Assembly: GCA_027622905.1 (NCBI GenBank)
Contig: JAQBVV010000020.1
Coordinates: forward strand, 1 to 35,955
Reading direction: 5' to 3'
DNA length: 35,955 nucleotides
From: Acidobacteriota bacterium
Lineage (GTDB): Bacteria; Acidobacteriota; Vicinamibacteria; Vicinamibacterales; UBA2999
Under the pieces are notes generated by a model that had not been told where the DNA came from, ran no database searches, and was given only the letters and a program-made list of their open reading frames with translations. A program made the position numbers and the translations under genes. Within the stretch, counting starts at the first letter, position 1, and the number at the start of each line of letters is the position of its first letter. This document shows positions 8,210 to 18,238 of this stretch, in pieces.

Positions 8210-8876
8210 CGGCCACGTCGCCGCGCGCCCGCAAGTCGCCTGTCCACTGCGCGAGGATCGTGGCACGGCGCTCGCGGCCCGCGCGCTGGCGCGCCAGCGG
8301 CTCGGCCTGGGCGAAGGGCATCAACGTCCCGTCGCGCGTGAACTCGTCCGGGTGTATCTGGTAGTACCGCGCGACCTCCGTCTCCGATAACTGCTCGGCG
8401 GTGCCGAATCGCTGATCCAGGTACGCCTCGATTCTGAGGGTGTCACGCGCGATGCTGCGAATCGTCGCGTCGTCGATACCGGTTGACGCCATCATCGCCT
8501 CAAGCCCGGACCCCACGTGCGCGATCAACGCCGCTGTCTCCTGCGCAATGGCATCGACAGGCGGTTCGGGCGGCGCAAACCTCGCGACCTCGGCCAGCAT
8601 CAGCAGGCGGTCAACGAGCTGCCCGATCGCCTCGCCTTCATCGGCGCCGTCGGCCACCTCCACCACGCCAAGGGCCAACGCCGCCCTCAGATCCGTGAGC
8701 GTCACAACCTGCGTATTGACGCGCGCCACGACGCGATCTAGCAATTGCTGGGCGCCGAGTGAGCTGCCCCCCACACCGATCGCCACGATGGCCAGCGTCA
8801 GTGACGCGGCGCGACGCCACGACGCCGGCGCATCGTCGTGTCTGGTGCGGCGAACCCCCGAGGATGGCGCGATCAC
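8166..8876 (-). CDS. SurA N-terminal-domain-like periplasmic protein, no parvulin domain
   Basis: The 236-residue product starts at a GTG placed one base after the stop of the Omp85 gene, so translation is probably coupled. Residues ~20-42 form a signal peptide ending LGAQQ. The mature part opens with the typical SurA/PpiC N-terminal pattern (LDRVVARVNTQVVTLTDL), continues as helices, and has the SEXEVARYYXXHPDEF-type segment that precedes the parvulin domain in SurA. It stops there, with a Pro-rich tail, so no peptidyl-prolyl isomerase domain is present. A holdase-type chaperone for outer-membrane proteins is likely from its position after TamB and Omp85 genes. The open frame reaches 9077, but that extension lies inside the Omp85 gene and has no signal peptide. 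Confidence 0.85.
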   Translation of the reverse strand: MIAPSSGVRRTRHDDAPASWRRAASLTLAIVAIGVGGSSLGAQQLLDRVVARVNTQVVTLTDLRAALALGVVEVADGADEGEAIGQLVDRLLMLAEVARFAPPEPPVDAIAQETAALIAHVGSGLEAMMASTGIDDATIRSIARDTLRIEAYLDQRFGTAEQLSETEVARYYQIHPDEFTRDGTLMPFAQAEPLARQRAGRERRATILAQWTGDLRARGDVAVMRPTPPPAAPPRR

Positions 8877-8877
8877 G

Positions 8878-11800
8878 TCAGAAGGCCTGTCCAAGTGAAA
8901 TATGCAACACGTGGCGGCGCTCGAGGCGCCCTGGCGCCAGTTCGCGCCGATCCAGCTTGAAACCAAGATCGAGACGAATCGGCCCGACTGGTGACTGGTA
9001 TCGCAGCCCGAACCCAGCCGCCACTCGCAACCGGCCGAAGTCAAGATCCGCCGCACGTGGAAAGACATTGCCGGCATCGACGAACCCCACAGCGCCTATG
9101 CCGCCGATGACTGCCGTGCGCAGTTCCGCGTTGAGCACGATCAGTCCGTTGCCGCCCGTCGGAAAGCCGGAAGGGCTGATCGTGGCGTCGGTCCCAAGCC
9201 GATCGAGGGAAAAGCCTCGCACGGTGGTGTCTCCGCCAGCAAAGAAACGCTCGCTGGCCGGTAGATCCTGCACCACATCCACGATCGGCGTACCGTCGGG
9301 TGCGGTCAGCACCTCACCGTCTGCGCTTTCGCGGACCACCGGGCGCCGGAATCCGTGGGCGATACCCGCGCGAGCGCCGATCGCAATGACGATTCGCCGA
9401 GCCGCCGGCACCCGACGGAACCAGAACCCCTGCAGAAACGTCTTGGCAAACCCGACTTCCGAACCGAGCGCACGTGCAGCCAGTTCGCCTTCCATCACCA
9501 GTAGCAGCCCTGCATCGGGATCGATCACATCATCGCGCGTGTCACGAATCGTCGACACCGAGAACTTCGAGGTGCGCAGCTCAGGGAACACGCGGTCAAT
9601 GAGCGGCTTCTCAGCCTCGGTGAATCGCTCATCAAACAGCCGGGTCTGCCGGAAGGCGTACCGCGTCGCCACACTGTAACGCTGCCCGAGGCGCAGCCCT
9701 GTCTCCGCCCTGACCTCGCGCGTGATGAAGTTGAAACTGGAGCGAATCGCCTGGTCGAAGATGCCCGTCACCAGCAGATCCGCCCGCGTGTTGAACACTC
9801 TTGGCTCCCGGTAGGTGCCGAAGAGACGATACTCGTTGAACCCGTAGGCACCTTCGGCGACGCCGGCACCCGTCGCTGCCGCAATCTCCGGCGGCGTCGT
9901 GTCGCGCGAACGAAGACTCACGCGCGCGAACAGATTCACCGCCCGGTTCTTTCCCCAGAGGTTACGACGGCCGACCTCGAAGAAGCCGCGAGGAGCGACT
10001 TCGAAACGCTCCTCGGCCTGGCCGCCCGCGCCGGTCGGACGCAGCCGCGTGCCGCCTTCAATGCCTCCGCCGAAACCGATCGTCGTCGGCGGCGCTTCCT
10101 CCACCTGCACGAGCACGTCACGGCGGGGTTCGTCGCCGTGCCGAAGCTCGTCGATCGCGACCCGTCGAAACAGCCCGAGGGCGATCAGGCGCTGCTGGGA
10201 TTCGATACGCGCCGCGTACCCGAGCGGCTGACCCGGCTGCAGCAACAGCTCGCGCTCGATGATTCCGATGCTGGTGCGCTGGTTACCGACGATGATGACG
10301 CGGTCCACGAGCACCTGGTCGCCTTCGTGAATCGCAAACACGACGGCCGCGCGCGCGTCGTCCTCCGACAACGTCACGCGGGGCTCGATGACGACGCTGT
10401 CATACCCCCGGTTGCGATACGCCAGATCGAGTTGGTCCCGATCGCGCGCAACATCGACCTCCACGTACGGCCGACCCGGTGTCATCGCGATCAGCGCCTC
10501 CAGCTCGCTCGTGGCGAATGCCGTGCCTCCGTCAAAGGCCACCGACCCGACCAGTGTCTGCGGGCCCTCGGTCACGGTAAACAGCAGATCCACGAGCCGA
10601 TCGCCAGCCTCCTCCGTGTCCTCGCCCGAGAGATCCGCCACGTCCACCTGCACGGTGGCACGGGCGAACCCCTGGGCCCGGTACAGGCTGCGGATGGCGA
10701 CGGCTGTCGCACCAGCGTCGGCCACGACAAACGGGCCGCCCTGCCCCACCCGCACCAGCTCGACCATCGTGTCAGACGACACGGCCTCGTCGCCCTCGAT
10801 CCGCGCCGTATCGACGACATACCGCGCACCGCGCGCGATCGTGAACGTGATCGTCAGCCGACCTGGGCTCTCGGCCCTGGCATACGTCGCGGTCGCGTCC
10901 CGGTATCCGAGAGCACGCAAGTGGTCCTCGATCGCGATCGTGGCGTCCTCCAGCAGATCCTCGTCCGCGGAGCCCTCGGCCCGCACAGGTACCAGGCGTT
11001 CCCTGTCGGCCTCAGGCAACGGATCCCCTGCAAACACCACCGACACCAGCGGCCCGGGCTCGACGGTGATCCGTACGGTGGCGGTGCCGGCAGGCTCGAA
11101 CAGCGCGGTGTGAAACGCCCGCGCCTCGTAGTAGCCGAGCGCGCGCAACTCCGCCAATTGCCGTTCCAGCTCGGCCACGATGGTGTCGTTGTCGTAGCCA
11201 TCTCCGGCGCGTACGGCCAGCTGCGCAGGGACCAGCAGTAGTCTCCCGCCGTCAACCTGCTCGATCTCGACCTGCCCGATCCGTGCCTGCCGCCCTGCCT
11301 GAATTTCGAACACCATCGTCGCGCGATCGGGATCGTGCGTGGCTTCGATCCGTGGGACGACCTGCGCCGAGGCATGGCCTCGGTCCCGGTAGAAGGCCAC
11401 GATCGCCTCAGCCACGAGTCCTGCGCGGTCCGCGGCGGGTGCGGCGCCGAACCGATCGGTCACCGTCTGCCGAAGCTCACCTTCCGACAGGCCGAGCTCA
11501 CCGCGAAACTCGATCCGGTCAACAGGGTGCAGGGGAAACAGGACGTACCGGAGGCGAATGCCCGCGCCCGCGGTCTCTTGAAACACCTGCACATCTTCAA
11601 AGCGATTGAGGCTCGTGAGATGGGCAAGGGTCTCGCGCACGGAGCGCATCGACAAGGGCTCCCCGACCATGGTCTCGATCAGGCCGCCGATGGCGGGGTC
11701 TTCAACGAATCGACCTTCCTGCTCGATCTGCACCTCCGTGATCAGAGGTGCTGGTTGGGCGTGGGCGTGGTGCGCGGCGACGACGGATCCGAGAAGCACC

Positions 11801-11934
11801 CAGACCAGGACCCCTCGTCCGCGACGACCGAGCATGCCGCCTGTCTGTGCGGGATGGGCAACGCGGGCCGCGAGGAGGCATCGCCCATCGAATGCGGGCG
11901 GACATTTACCACTGTCTGCTGGGCGCTCCGCCAT
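8878..11934 (-). CDS. Omp85-family outer-membrane assembly protein (BamA/TamA-like) with seven POTRA domains
   Basis: The 1018-residue protein has a signal peptide ending AHHAHAQ near residue 60. About seven consecutive ~75-80-residue POTRA-like repeats follow (roughly 62-605), each with the Phe/Tyr...G(Y/H) helix-strand pattern and ending in a VxxG-type strand. A C-terminal beta-barrel spans about 610-1018. The lid-loop motif VRGF is present (GGDTTVRGF), and the last residue is Phe, as in outer-membrane barrels. It should insert beta-barrels, or act with TamB in envelope lipid or protein traffic. The first ATG overlaps the tamB stop (TGATG). A later ATG at 11835 gives a shorter, cleaner signal peptide. 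Position beside tamB favours a TamA role, while POTRA number is more BamA-like. Confidence 0.9.
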   Translation of the reverse strand: MAERPADSGKCPPAFDGRCLLAARVAHPAQTGGMLGRRGRGVLVWVLLGSVVAAHHAHAQPAPLITEVQIEQEGRFVEDPAIGGLIETMVGEPLSMRSVRETLAHLTSLNRFEDVQVFQETAGAGIRLRYVLFPLHPVDRIEFRGELGLSEGELRQTVTDRFGAAPAADRAGLVAEAIVAFYRDRGHASAQVVPRIEATHDPDRATMVFEIQAGRQARIGQVEIEQVDGGRLLLVPAQLAVRAGDGYDNDTIVAELERQLAELRALGYYEARAFHTALFEPAGTATVRITVEPGPLVSVVFAGDPLPEADRERLVPVRAEGSADEDLLEDATIAIEDHLRALGYRDATATYARAESPGRLTITFTIARGARYVVDTARIEGDEAVSSDTMVELVRVGQGGPFVVADAGATAVAIRSLYRAQGFARATVQVDVADLSGEDTEEAGDRLVDLLFTVTEGPQTLVGSVAFDGGTAFATSELEALIAMTPGRPYVEVDVARDRDQLDLAYRNRGYDSVVIEPRVTLSEDDARAAVVFAIHEGDQVLVDRVIIVGNQRTSIGIIERELLLQPGQPLGYAARIESQQRLIALGLFRRVAIDELRHGDEPRRDVLVQVEEAPPTTIGFGGGIEGGTRLRPTGAGGQAEERFEVAPRGFFEVGRRNLWGKNRAVNLFARVSLRSRDTTPPEIAAATGAGVAEGAYGFNEYRLFGTYREPRVFNTRADLLVTGIFDQAIRSSFNFITREVRAETGLRLGQRYSVATRYAFRQTRLFDERFTEAEKPLIDRVFPELRTSKFSVSTIRDTRDDVIDPDAGLLLVMEGELAARALGSEVGFAKTFLQGFWFRRVPAARRIVIAIGARAGIAHGFRRPVVRESADGEVLTAPDGTPIVDVVQDLPASERFFAGGDTTVRGFSLDRLGTDATISPSGFPTGGNGLIVLNAELRTAVIGGIGAVGFVDAGNVFPRAADLDFGRLRVAAGFGLRYQSPVGPIRLDLGFKLDRRELAPGRLERRHVLHISLGQAF

Positions 11935-14900
11935 CAGAACGCGCGTCGCACCCGGACGTCCAACGCGTAGGTGCGGTCCTCGTTCCGCGACAGAATCCAG
12001 GAGAAGCGGTCCGTTTGATCGTACTCGAGCAGGATGATCTGGTCGCCGGTCGATGACGAGAGGCTGCGGGCGTACGTGAGATACACCCGTTCAGACAGCC
12101 GCTTGCCGATCCTGACTCTGGCGGCCGGATCGAGACGTGACGACTGCGCGTTGGGGTCGACAAGCGATGGTGTCAACTGGAACGTGTCAACGCCGAACGT
12201 CTGCTCCACCACGCGACCAACCTGCGATGACAGCGTCCCGGTCAGCGCCCGCGTCGCGGCCCCGCGGAGTAATTGCTGTTGCGGCGTGATGTCGGTGTTG
12301 TAGCGAAGGAACTCCACGTCCTGCCCTGGCGCGACATCGCCAAACAACAGGCCCAGCACTTCCACTTCCGCCAGGGGCGGGTCGGCCTCGAACGACGGGA
12401 TCAAACGGTCCATGGTCCCCGTCGCGCGTGCGAACACTCGATACGTCTGGCCCGGCACGCGGACGCGCGTCTCGGTTTCGATGTCGAAGAACGGTTCGAT
12501 CCGGGTTGGGTTGTTGAAGTCGATCGTGCCGCGCGTGATCTGGTACCGCCGCCCCTCGAACGCGAGCTCCCCCCGCGTGACTTCCGAACGGCCGAGCAAC
12601 AGGGGCCTGTCGAAGGTGCCACTCAGCTGCAGATCGGCACTCGCAAACAAACGCGCGGTGCTGTTCCGGATCTCCAGCGTCGAGGGCGCGACGATCTGTA
12701 CGTCGTACCGCAACGGCAGGGTCGGCTGCGGAAGGCCTGCACCCAGACCATCGGGCGCGGTACCGGCGGTCAGATCGAGTAACGCAGCGCCTTCACCGAA
12801 CTCGCGTGTGTACACCGCGTTTCGGACGGTCACGGTGCCGGTCAGCACCGACGCCTCGACCACGCCCTGGAGCGCCAGCTCCACATCGACGAGCGACCGC
12901 ATCCCTTCGGGGAACCGCAGCAGCATGTTCGTCCCGGCCATCGTCACATCGATGCGCGTGGGCTCGTACCCTTCCACGTCGATCTGTCCGCCGAAGCGGA
13001 TCGGTCCACCGCCCACCTGACCCGTGACTTCGTCGAGCCGAATGCTGCGACTGTCGAACCGGACAGGGCCAGAGACGTTCTCGAGCGCATGCGGGAGATC
13101 GAAGTGACGGATCCTCCCGTTCTCGATCGTCATCCTGCCGGTCACGATCGGGTCGCGGAGCTGGCCCTCGACCGTCGCCTGGAGCGACGCGCGCCCCGAG
13201 CTGTTGATGTCGGGGACGAACGCCTGCAGGATGCCGAGGCCGGCGTCACCGACCGCGCGAATCGCCATGCGATCGTCGTGCAGATTGATCGTGCCTCTCA
13301 CGTCCAGCTGTGTCTCGTCGCCCACTAGATCCATCGTGATCAGTTCGATGACGTGCCGATTGAGGGCGACGCGGATCGGCGATGCATTGCGCACGACGTA
13401 GTCAAAGAGCTGAAAGTCCAGGCGATCGACTGTCGCATCCACCAGCAACTCGTCGATGTTGGCCAGATGACCGGTCACCCGGACGGTGCCACTGGCCACG
13501 GCGGTGGTGTAGGCGGACACCGCCGGATTGAGCTCCCGCACGTAGGGGTCCAGGGAGGTATCCGCGACGGTGAAGAGTAGATCGGCATCCATCTCCGGCG
13601 TCAGCGCAATCCGACCCGCTCCAGACACGGCCAGGCGCGGCGACGCGGCCTCCATCTTCACTGTCAGGAGATCGACGTCGACGTTCAGTTCGCCGATGAC
13701 CTCGCCGACACCCTCATTCCCTATGAACAGGTCGCTGATCGTGCCGCGGACGTCGTACCGCGGCCGCTCGAACGTGCCGCTTCCGCCAGCGCTGAAATCA
13801 AGCCGCCCGGTCAACGGCGCCGACGGAAACGACATCATCGCGACGGTCTCGACCGGTACGCTGGCGCCATCCAGGTTGAAGGCATACGTGCCATCCAGTC
13901 CGATGTAGGCGGCCCCGGACGCGCGGCCAGTGGACTTGGTCACCTCCAGGGAGTCGAGCCGTATGCCCTCGCCGTCCAGGCGCACAGCCGATGTCGCAGT
14001 CTCGAACGTCTCACCGTATGCCGTGCCCGGCGCGATCGTCATCTGACCGAAACCGAACGGGGTGAGGTACGCGCCGAACACGCGGAACTCTCCCGAGAAC
14101 GCTCCGTCCATGTCGTAGTCGTCCAGGCCGAACGCGTGCCGCAGATCCGCCATCGGGCGGTCCGTGAGCAGGATCCTCGCGTCGATCTCCTCGCCACCAT
14201 CACGGCGGGGGAAACCAAGCGAATAACGCCCGTCCGCCTGGATCACCGAATCACCATCGGTGACCCGGGTGTCGGACACGTCGGCGTACGAGTTCTCGAT
14301 CGCGGCAAAGCCCGTCACCGTGCCCCACACGACGTCGAAGGCCCGCATGCCCTCGCCCACGAATCGACCCTCGATGCGGGGATTGCGCACGTCGTTGAGC
14401 ATCACGCCGTCGAACGTGCCGTGTCCCCCGATCGGGAAGACACCGGTGGGTACGCCAAACGCCGTCAGCATCCCTGCAAAGAGTCTGTCGCTCTCCTGCC
14501 AGTCTGCGCTCGTGACGTGAAAATCGATCTCGGATTGATCGCCGTAGGCGGTACGGCCCTCCAGCTCGACATACGTGTCTGTCGTCGCCAACCGACTCGG
14601 GGCGATATCGACCCACTCCGGGCCGTAGGTGTAGACCAGGTCTGCGTCCAGCGGCACGGGCGCCAGGGGCAAGTGATCGCCGAAGGCGTCCCACTCACGG
14701 CTGCGTGCCTCAGCGGCGGCCAGCTGCGCGGCAGAGAGCTCACGCGCCAGCACCTCGACCCCGGCATCCGGAGTGACGACCATGTGGCCGCCGCCACGAT
14801 GCTCCGCGTAGCGACCGAGCGGCCAGTCAAGCAGGTTGCGCCCCTGAGCGCGACCGGACAGCCGTATGCCCTCGAGCTCGAGGAAGTCCGTGAACGCCTT

Positions 14901-16034
14901 GAGATCCACATCCGTGTACACGGCATCGAACGTCGCGTGCGCAGGCACGTCCGGATCCCCGAGCGGCGCCATCCGGTAGGCGAACCGACTGGTGCCGCCG
15001 TACGCCTCTGTCGTGGCGTTGGTGACGTCTATGCGCTCGGGGACCCACTGGACCGAGCCACGCAGGTCCGTGAACCGGTACTCGTTGATACCGGCGCTCG
15101 CACTGTAGAACGTGCCTGACAGATCGCGGCCGTTTCGCGCGCGCCCGTTGACCACTTCCCGGAACAAATGGAACGTGCCGGTAAACGTGCTCTCGCCGGA
15201 CAGCGAGAACGTGTCGCGCGCAAAAAAGATCTCACGCATCGTCGGCAGCTGGATACGAGACTGCACCTGGTATGTCTGCTCTGGCCAGCGCGCCACGTCA
15301 ACGTCTCCGGTGAGGACCGATTCGGCCCCGTCCGTGATGAGGTCGATCTGATCGAACACCAGGTGGCTCCCGACCACCCTGAAGGTCGTGTTCATGTCGG
15401 CACGCATCGGCTCGTAATCCTGGATGAGGATGGTGCCATCCGCGAAGCTGGCCTGCCCCCGGTACTCCGACGTGGGCCGCGTGATGGCCACGTCCAGATT
15501 GCGGGCGATCATGCTCCACGGCGTGCCATGGTCCATGTAGGCGAACTCTCCGCGATACGCGCGCACGAACTGCGTCGTCGTCGTCCAGTCGGTGGCGCCG
15601 CGCGGCCCGCTCGGCGTGAGCCGCGGGAAGTTGTGACGGCCGTCGGCGAACGTCTCGACGTACATCCGCCAATCGGTCATCTCGATCGCATCGAACACGA
15701 CGCGTTGGTCGACGAGGCTCGTCCACGGCATCGACACCGCAATGCGATCGGCGGTAAGGAACGGCGGCGAGTCTGGTGTCAAGCCCTCGATGACCACATC
15801 CTCGATTACGAAGCGACCGAGCCAGAGATGGGCGGACAGGCGGCCGATGTGCATGGGGCGGCCCATGTATCCGGAGGCGGCAACCTCAGCGCGCGCCCTC
15901 AGCGCAGGCCCGAGATCCACCGACAGCGTCGTGACGAAGGCCACCGCAAGCATGACCGCACACGTGACGACGACCCGGCGCATGATGCGCCGCGTCTTCT
16001 GCGTCACCGGATGCCGGAAGAGTCTGACGATCAA
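11934..16034 (-). CDS. tamB: TamB-like translocation/assembly module protein (DUF490)
   Basis: The 1366-residue protein has one N-terminal membrane helix (about residues 17-40) followed by a very long repetitive beta-rich, AsmA-like region. The C-terminal TamB/DUF490 domain (about 1000-1366) shows the repeated RG-type motifs (LRGAATRAL, IGKRLSERVYLTY) and a terminal Phe. TamB spans the periplasm and works with an Omp85 partner, and such bridge proteins are implicated in moving phospholipid to the outer membrane. The start is a TTG overlapping the biotin-carrier stop codon (TTGA). An ATG at 15983 would remove 17 residues while keeping the helix. The partner Omp85 gene follows directly with a one-base overlap of stop and start. 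Confidence 0.9.
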   Translation of the reverse strand: MIVRLFRHPVTQKTRRIMRRVVVTCAVMLAVAFVTTLSVDLGPALRARAEVAASGYMGRPMHIGRLSAHLWLGRFVIEDVVIEGLTPDSPPFLTADRIAVSMPWTSLVDQRVVFDAIEMTDWRMYVETFADGRHNFPRLTPSGPRGATDWTTTTQFVRAYRGEFAYMDHGTPWSMIARNLDVAITRPTSEYRGQASFADGTILIQDYEPMRADMNTTFRVVGSHLVFDQIDLITDGAESVLTGDVDVARWPEQTYQVQSRIQLPTMREIFFARDTFSLSGESTFTGTFHLFREVVNGRARNGRDLSGTFYSASAGINEYRFTDLRGSVQWVPERIDVTNATTEAYGGTSRFAYRMAPLGDPDVPAHATFDAVYTDVDLKAFTDFLELEGIRLSGRAQGRNLLDWPLGRYAEHRGGGHMVVTPDAGVEVLARELSAAQLAAAEARSREWDAFGDHLPLAPVPLDADLVYTYGPEWVDIAPSRLATTDTYVELEGRTAYGDQSEIDFHVTSADWQESDRLFAGMLTAFGVPTGVFPIGGHGTFDGVMLNDVRNPRIEGRFVGEGMRAFDVVWGTVTGFAAIENSYADVSDTRVTDGDSVIQADGRYSLGFPRRDGGEEIDARILLTDRPMADLRHAFGLDDYDMDGAFSGEFRVFGAYLTPFGFGQMTIAPGTAYGETFETATSAVRLDGEGIRLDSLEVTKSTGRASGAAYIGLDGTYAFNLDGASVPVETVAMMSFPSAPLTGRLDFSAGGSGTFERPRYDVRGTISDLFIGNEGVGEVIGELNVDVDLLTVKMEAASPRLAVSGAGRIALTPEMDADLLFTVADTSLDPYVRELNPAVSAYTTAVASGTVRVTGHLANIDELLVDATVDRLDFQLFDYVVRNASPIRVALNRHVIELITMDLVGDETQLDVRGTINLHDDRMAIRAVGDAGLGILQAFVPDINSSGRASLQATVEGQLRDPIVTGRMTIENGRIRHFDLPHALENVSGPVRFDSRSIRLDEVTGQVGGGPIRFGGQIDVEGYEPTRIDVTMAGTNMLLRFPEGMRSLVDVELALQGVVEASVLTGTVTVRNAVYTREFGEGAALLDLTAGTAPDGLGAGLPQPTLPLRYDVQIVAPSTLEIRNSTARLFASADLQLSGTFDRPLLLGRSEVTRGELAFEGRRYQITRGTIDFNNPTRIEPFFDIETETRVRVPGQTYRVFARATGTMDRLIPSFEADPPLAEVEVLGLLFGDVAPGQDVEFLRYNTDITPQQQLLRGAATRALTGTLSSQVGRVVEQTFGVDTFQLTPSLVDPNAQSSRLDPAARVRIGKRLSERVYLTYARSLSSSTGDQIILLEYDQTDRFSWILSRNEDRTYALDVRVRRAF

Positions 16035-16609
16035 CCGCTCACCACGATGAGTACCGCGTTCGCCTGGACGAGGGCACCCTCGGCCACGGCCACCTCGACG
16101 ACGACACCCGCGACAGGTGACCGCAACTCGTTCTCCATCTTCATCGCCTCGACCACGACGAGCCCCTGGCGCGCCGCCACGACGTCTCCGACCTTCACGA
16201 GGACCTTCGCAACCCGGCCCGGCATCGGAGCCACCACGCGCTGCGTTCCGGTGCCGGTGCCAGTGCTGGCGCCAGCAGTACGACCACTCGACTGCGGTCC
16301 CGCGCCAGCTCCGTGACGCACCGCTTCACGACGCGCCAGCCTGACCGGGATCTCCAGGCCGTTGACGTGCACGGCGAGGTCGTCTGACTGGCGTTCAATG
16401 ATCGACACCTCGTAGCTACGCCCCGGCACGCCGTGATCGCGCGGCGCGGGCTGGCCATCGCCCTCGATGTCGGCCGAACCCAGAAGCAATGACCACACCT
16501 GTCCGGCTTTCGCCGCGTCCACGCGGAAGGCCCGGTCATCGACGAGCACCTCCTGTCCTCGGACCTCGACCCGCCGGGTTCTTCCCCCCACGTCGATCTC
16601 GAACTTCAC
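16031..16609 (-). CDS. Biotin carboxyl carrier protein of an acyl-CoA carboxylase
   Basis: The 192-residue carrier has a C-terminal biotinyl domain (about 122-192) with the AMKMEN motif, whose Lys157 carries biotin. An N-terminal beta-rich region (1-95) resembles the linking domain of propionyl-CoA carboxylase alpha subunits. The two are joined by a Gly/Ser/Thr-rich linker. I chose the GTG at 16609 because it forms a GTGA overlap with the stop of the biotin carboxylase gene. The frame opens to 16645, but that would add 12 residues and a 40-bp overlap. Its partners are the two upstream genes. Confidence 0.92.
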   Translation of the reverse strand: MKFEIDVGGRTRRVEVRGQEVLVDDRAFRVDAAKAGQVWSLLLGSADIEGDGQPAPRDHGVPGRSYEVSIIERQSDDLAVHVNGLEIPVRLARREAVRHGAGAGPQSSGRTAGASTGTGTGTQRVVAPMPGRVAKVLVKVGDVVAARQGLVVVEAMKMENELRSPVAGVVVEVAVAEGALVQANAVLIVVSG

Positions 16610-18183
16610 GAGCGCAGCGCCTCGAGCCGACTTCGCACCTTCCACCCGTGCCTGCGCAGGTCAACCGCTGGCGGGAGTCGGTCTTCGGACGTCTCGCTCC
16701 CGGCCCGGGATCCCGCACCACGCTCCCCGCCATCCGGCCCGCGTGCATCACGCGAGGCCAGGTGGAGCGCCACAGCGATCGCGGCGGCATCCTCCTCGTG
16801 CCCGGCGGCCTCGACAAAGGGCTCACCCTGCCTTGCCTGCAAGACCTCCTCCAGATAGCCCGTGTGGAATGCCGCCTTCTCGAACGCCGGTTGATGCAGG
16901 AACCAGCGAAAAAAGGGGACAGTCGTCTTGATGCCGAAGACGTCGTACTCGCGGAGCGCCCGCTTCATCCGTGAGATCGCCCTGGCCCGGTCTGCCCCCC
17001 AGACGGCCAGCTTCGACACCATCGGGTCGTAGTAGATGGGCACCTCCCCGCCGGCCTCGACGCCGCTGTCGTCACGAACCCACGGACCGTCCGGTACGCG
17101 CAGTGACGCGATGCGGCCTGGCGACGGAAAGAATCCCGCATCCGGGTCCTCTGCGTAGATGCGGCACTCGATGGCGTGTCCCCGCGGCGTCATGGCCATC
17201 GCGGGGTCGATGTCGAGCTTCTCGCCGCGTGCGATCCGGATCTGCCACTCGACCAGATCGATGCCTGTCACCATCTCCGTGATGGGATGCTCGACCTGGA
17301 GTCGCGTGTTCATTTCGAGAAACCAGAAGCTTCCGTCCTCCTCGACGAGAAACTCGATCGTGCCCGCGCTCGAATACCCCACTGACGTCGCGACTGCGGC
17401 CGCGGCACGCGTCAGGCGCTCGCGGAGTTCCAGAGACACGACCGGCGAGGGTGTCTCCTCGATGACTTTCTGGTGCCGTCGCTGGATGGAGCATTCGCGT
17501 TCAACAAACGGTACGACCGTACCGTGATGATCCCCGAGCAACTGCACCTCGATGTGGCGAGGCCGGATCAGACACCGCTCCAGGTAGATCGCGGAGTCGC
17601 CAAAGGCGGTGCCGGCCTCCGATCGAGCCGCGCGGACCGCACCCAGCAGCTCGCCTGGAGCGTCGACGCGCCGCATCCCCTTGCCGCCGCCACCCGCAAC
17701 AGCCTTGATCAGCAAGGGATACCCGATGCGCTCGGCCGCCGACACCACGTCCGACTCCGAATCGTGCTCATCGAACGGGTGGTCGGTTCCCGGGACCACA
17801 GGCACTCCGGCCGTCACCGCGGCCTGGCGAGCCGACGTCTTGCTGCCCATCAGCGTGATGGCGTCGGGTGACGGCCCGATGAACGCCAGCCCCGCGTCAT
17901 TGCAGGCTGAGGCGAACGCCGCGTTCTCGGCCAGGAACCCGTACCCCGGATGCACCGCGTCCGCACCAGTGCGCCGTGCAACGTCGAGCAGACGATCGAT
18001 GCGCAGGTAGCTCGCGGTCGGCTCACTCGGCCCGATCGCGCACGCCTCATCCGCCATCCGGACGTGACGCGCCGTCCGATCGCACTCGGAATAGACAGCC
18101 ACCGACGCCAGGCCCATGTCGCGGCACGCACGGATGACACGCACGGCGATCTCACCACGATTGGCGATCAAAATCTTGTGCAA
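16606..18183 (-). CDS. Biotin carboxylase subunit of acyl-CoA carboxylase
   Basis: The 525-residue ATP-grasp enzyme carboxylates carrier-bound biotin with bicarbonate and ATP. It shows KILIANRGEIAVR at the N-terminus, the glycine-rich loop AGGGGKGMR, and FLEMNTRLQVEHPITE in the active site. After ~450 residues of the usual catalytic fold there is a ~75-residue low-complexity C-terminal extension (about 445-525), seen in acyl-CoA carboxylases but not in housekeeping AccC. The start is TTG, preceded by a weak AGG and, nine bases upstream, the TGC-TAGAAT extended -10 element. It lies 55 bp after the carboxyltransferase stop and overlaps the carrier gene by four bases. Confidence 0.94.
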   Translation of the reverse strand: MHKILIANRGEIAVRVIRACRDMGLASVAVYSECDRTARHVRMADEACAIGPSEPTASYLRIDRLLDVARRTGADAVHPGYGFLAENAAFASACNDAGLAFIGPSPDAITLMGSKTSARQAAVTAGVPVVPGTDHPFDEHDSESDVVSAAERIGYPLLIKAVAGGGGKGMRRVDAPGELLGAVRAARSEAGTAFGDSAIYLERCLIRPRHIEVQLLGDHHGTVVPFVERECSIQRRHQKVIEETPSPVVSLELRERLTRAAAAVATSVGYSSAGTIEFLVEEDGSFWFLEMNTRLQVEHPITEMVTGIDLVEWQIRIARGEKLDIDPAMAMTPRGHAIECRIYAEDPDAGFFPSPGRIASLRVPDGPWVRDDSGVEAGGEVPIYYDPMVSKLAVWGADRARAISRMKRALREYDVFGIKTTVPFFRWFLHQPAFEKAAFHTGYLEEVLQARQGEPFVEAAGHEEDAAAIAVALHLASRDARGPDGGERGAGSRAGSETSEDRLPPAVDLRRHGWKVRSRLEALRS

Positions 18184-18192
18184 AGCCTGTTA

Positions 18193-18201
18193 ATTCTAGC
18201 A
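18193..18201 (-). promoter_or_regulatory. Extended -10 element before the biotin carboxylase gene
   Basis: Minus-strand TGCTAGAAT is a TGN-extended -10 box ending nine bases before the TTG start. No good -35 is present. A transcript from here would have almost no leader, so this could be an internal promoter giving a leaderless message. Confidence 0.45.
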
Positions 18202-18238
18202 CTTAGGGGCAGAGAGGCTACCCAGCCCTCGCGCGGCG

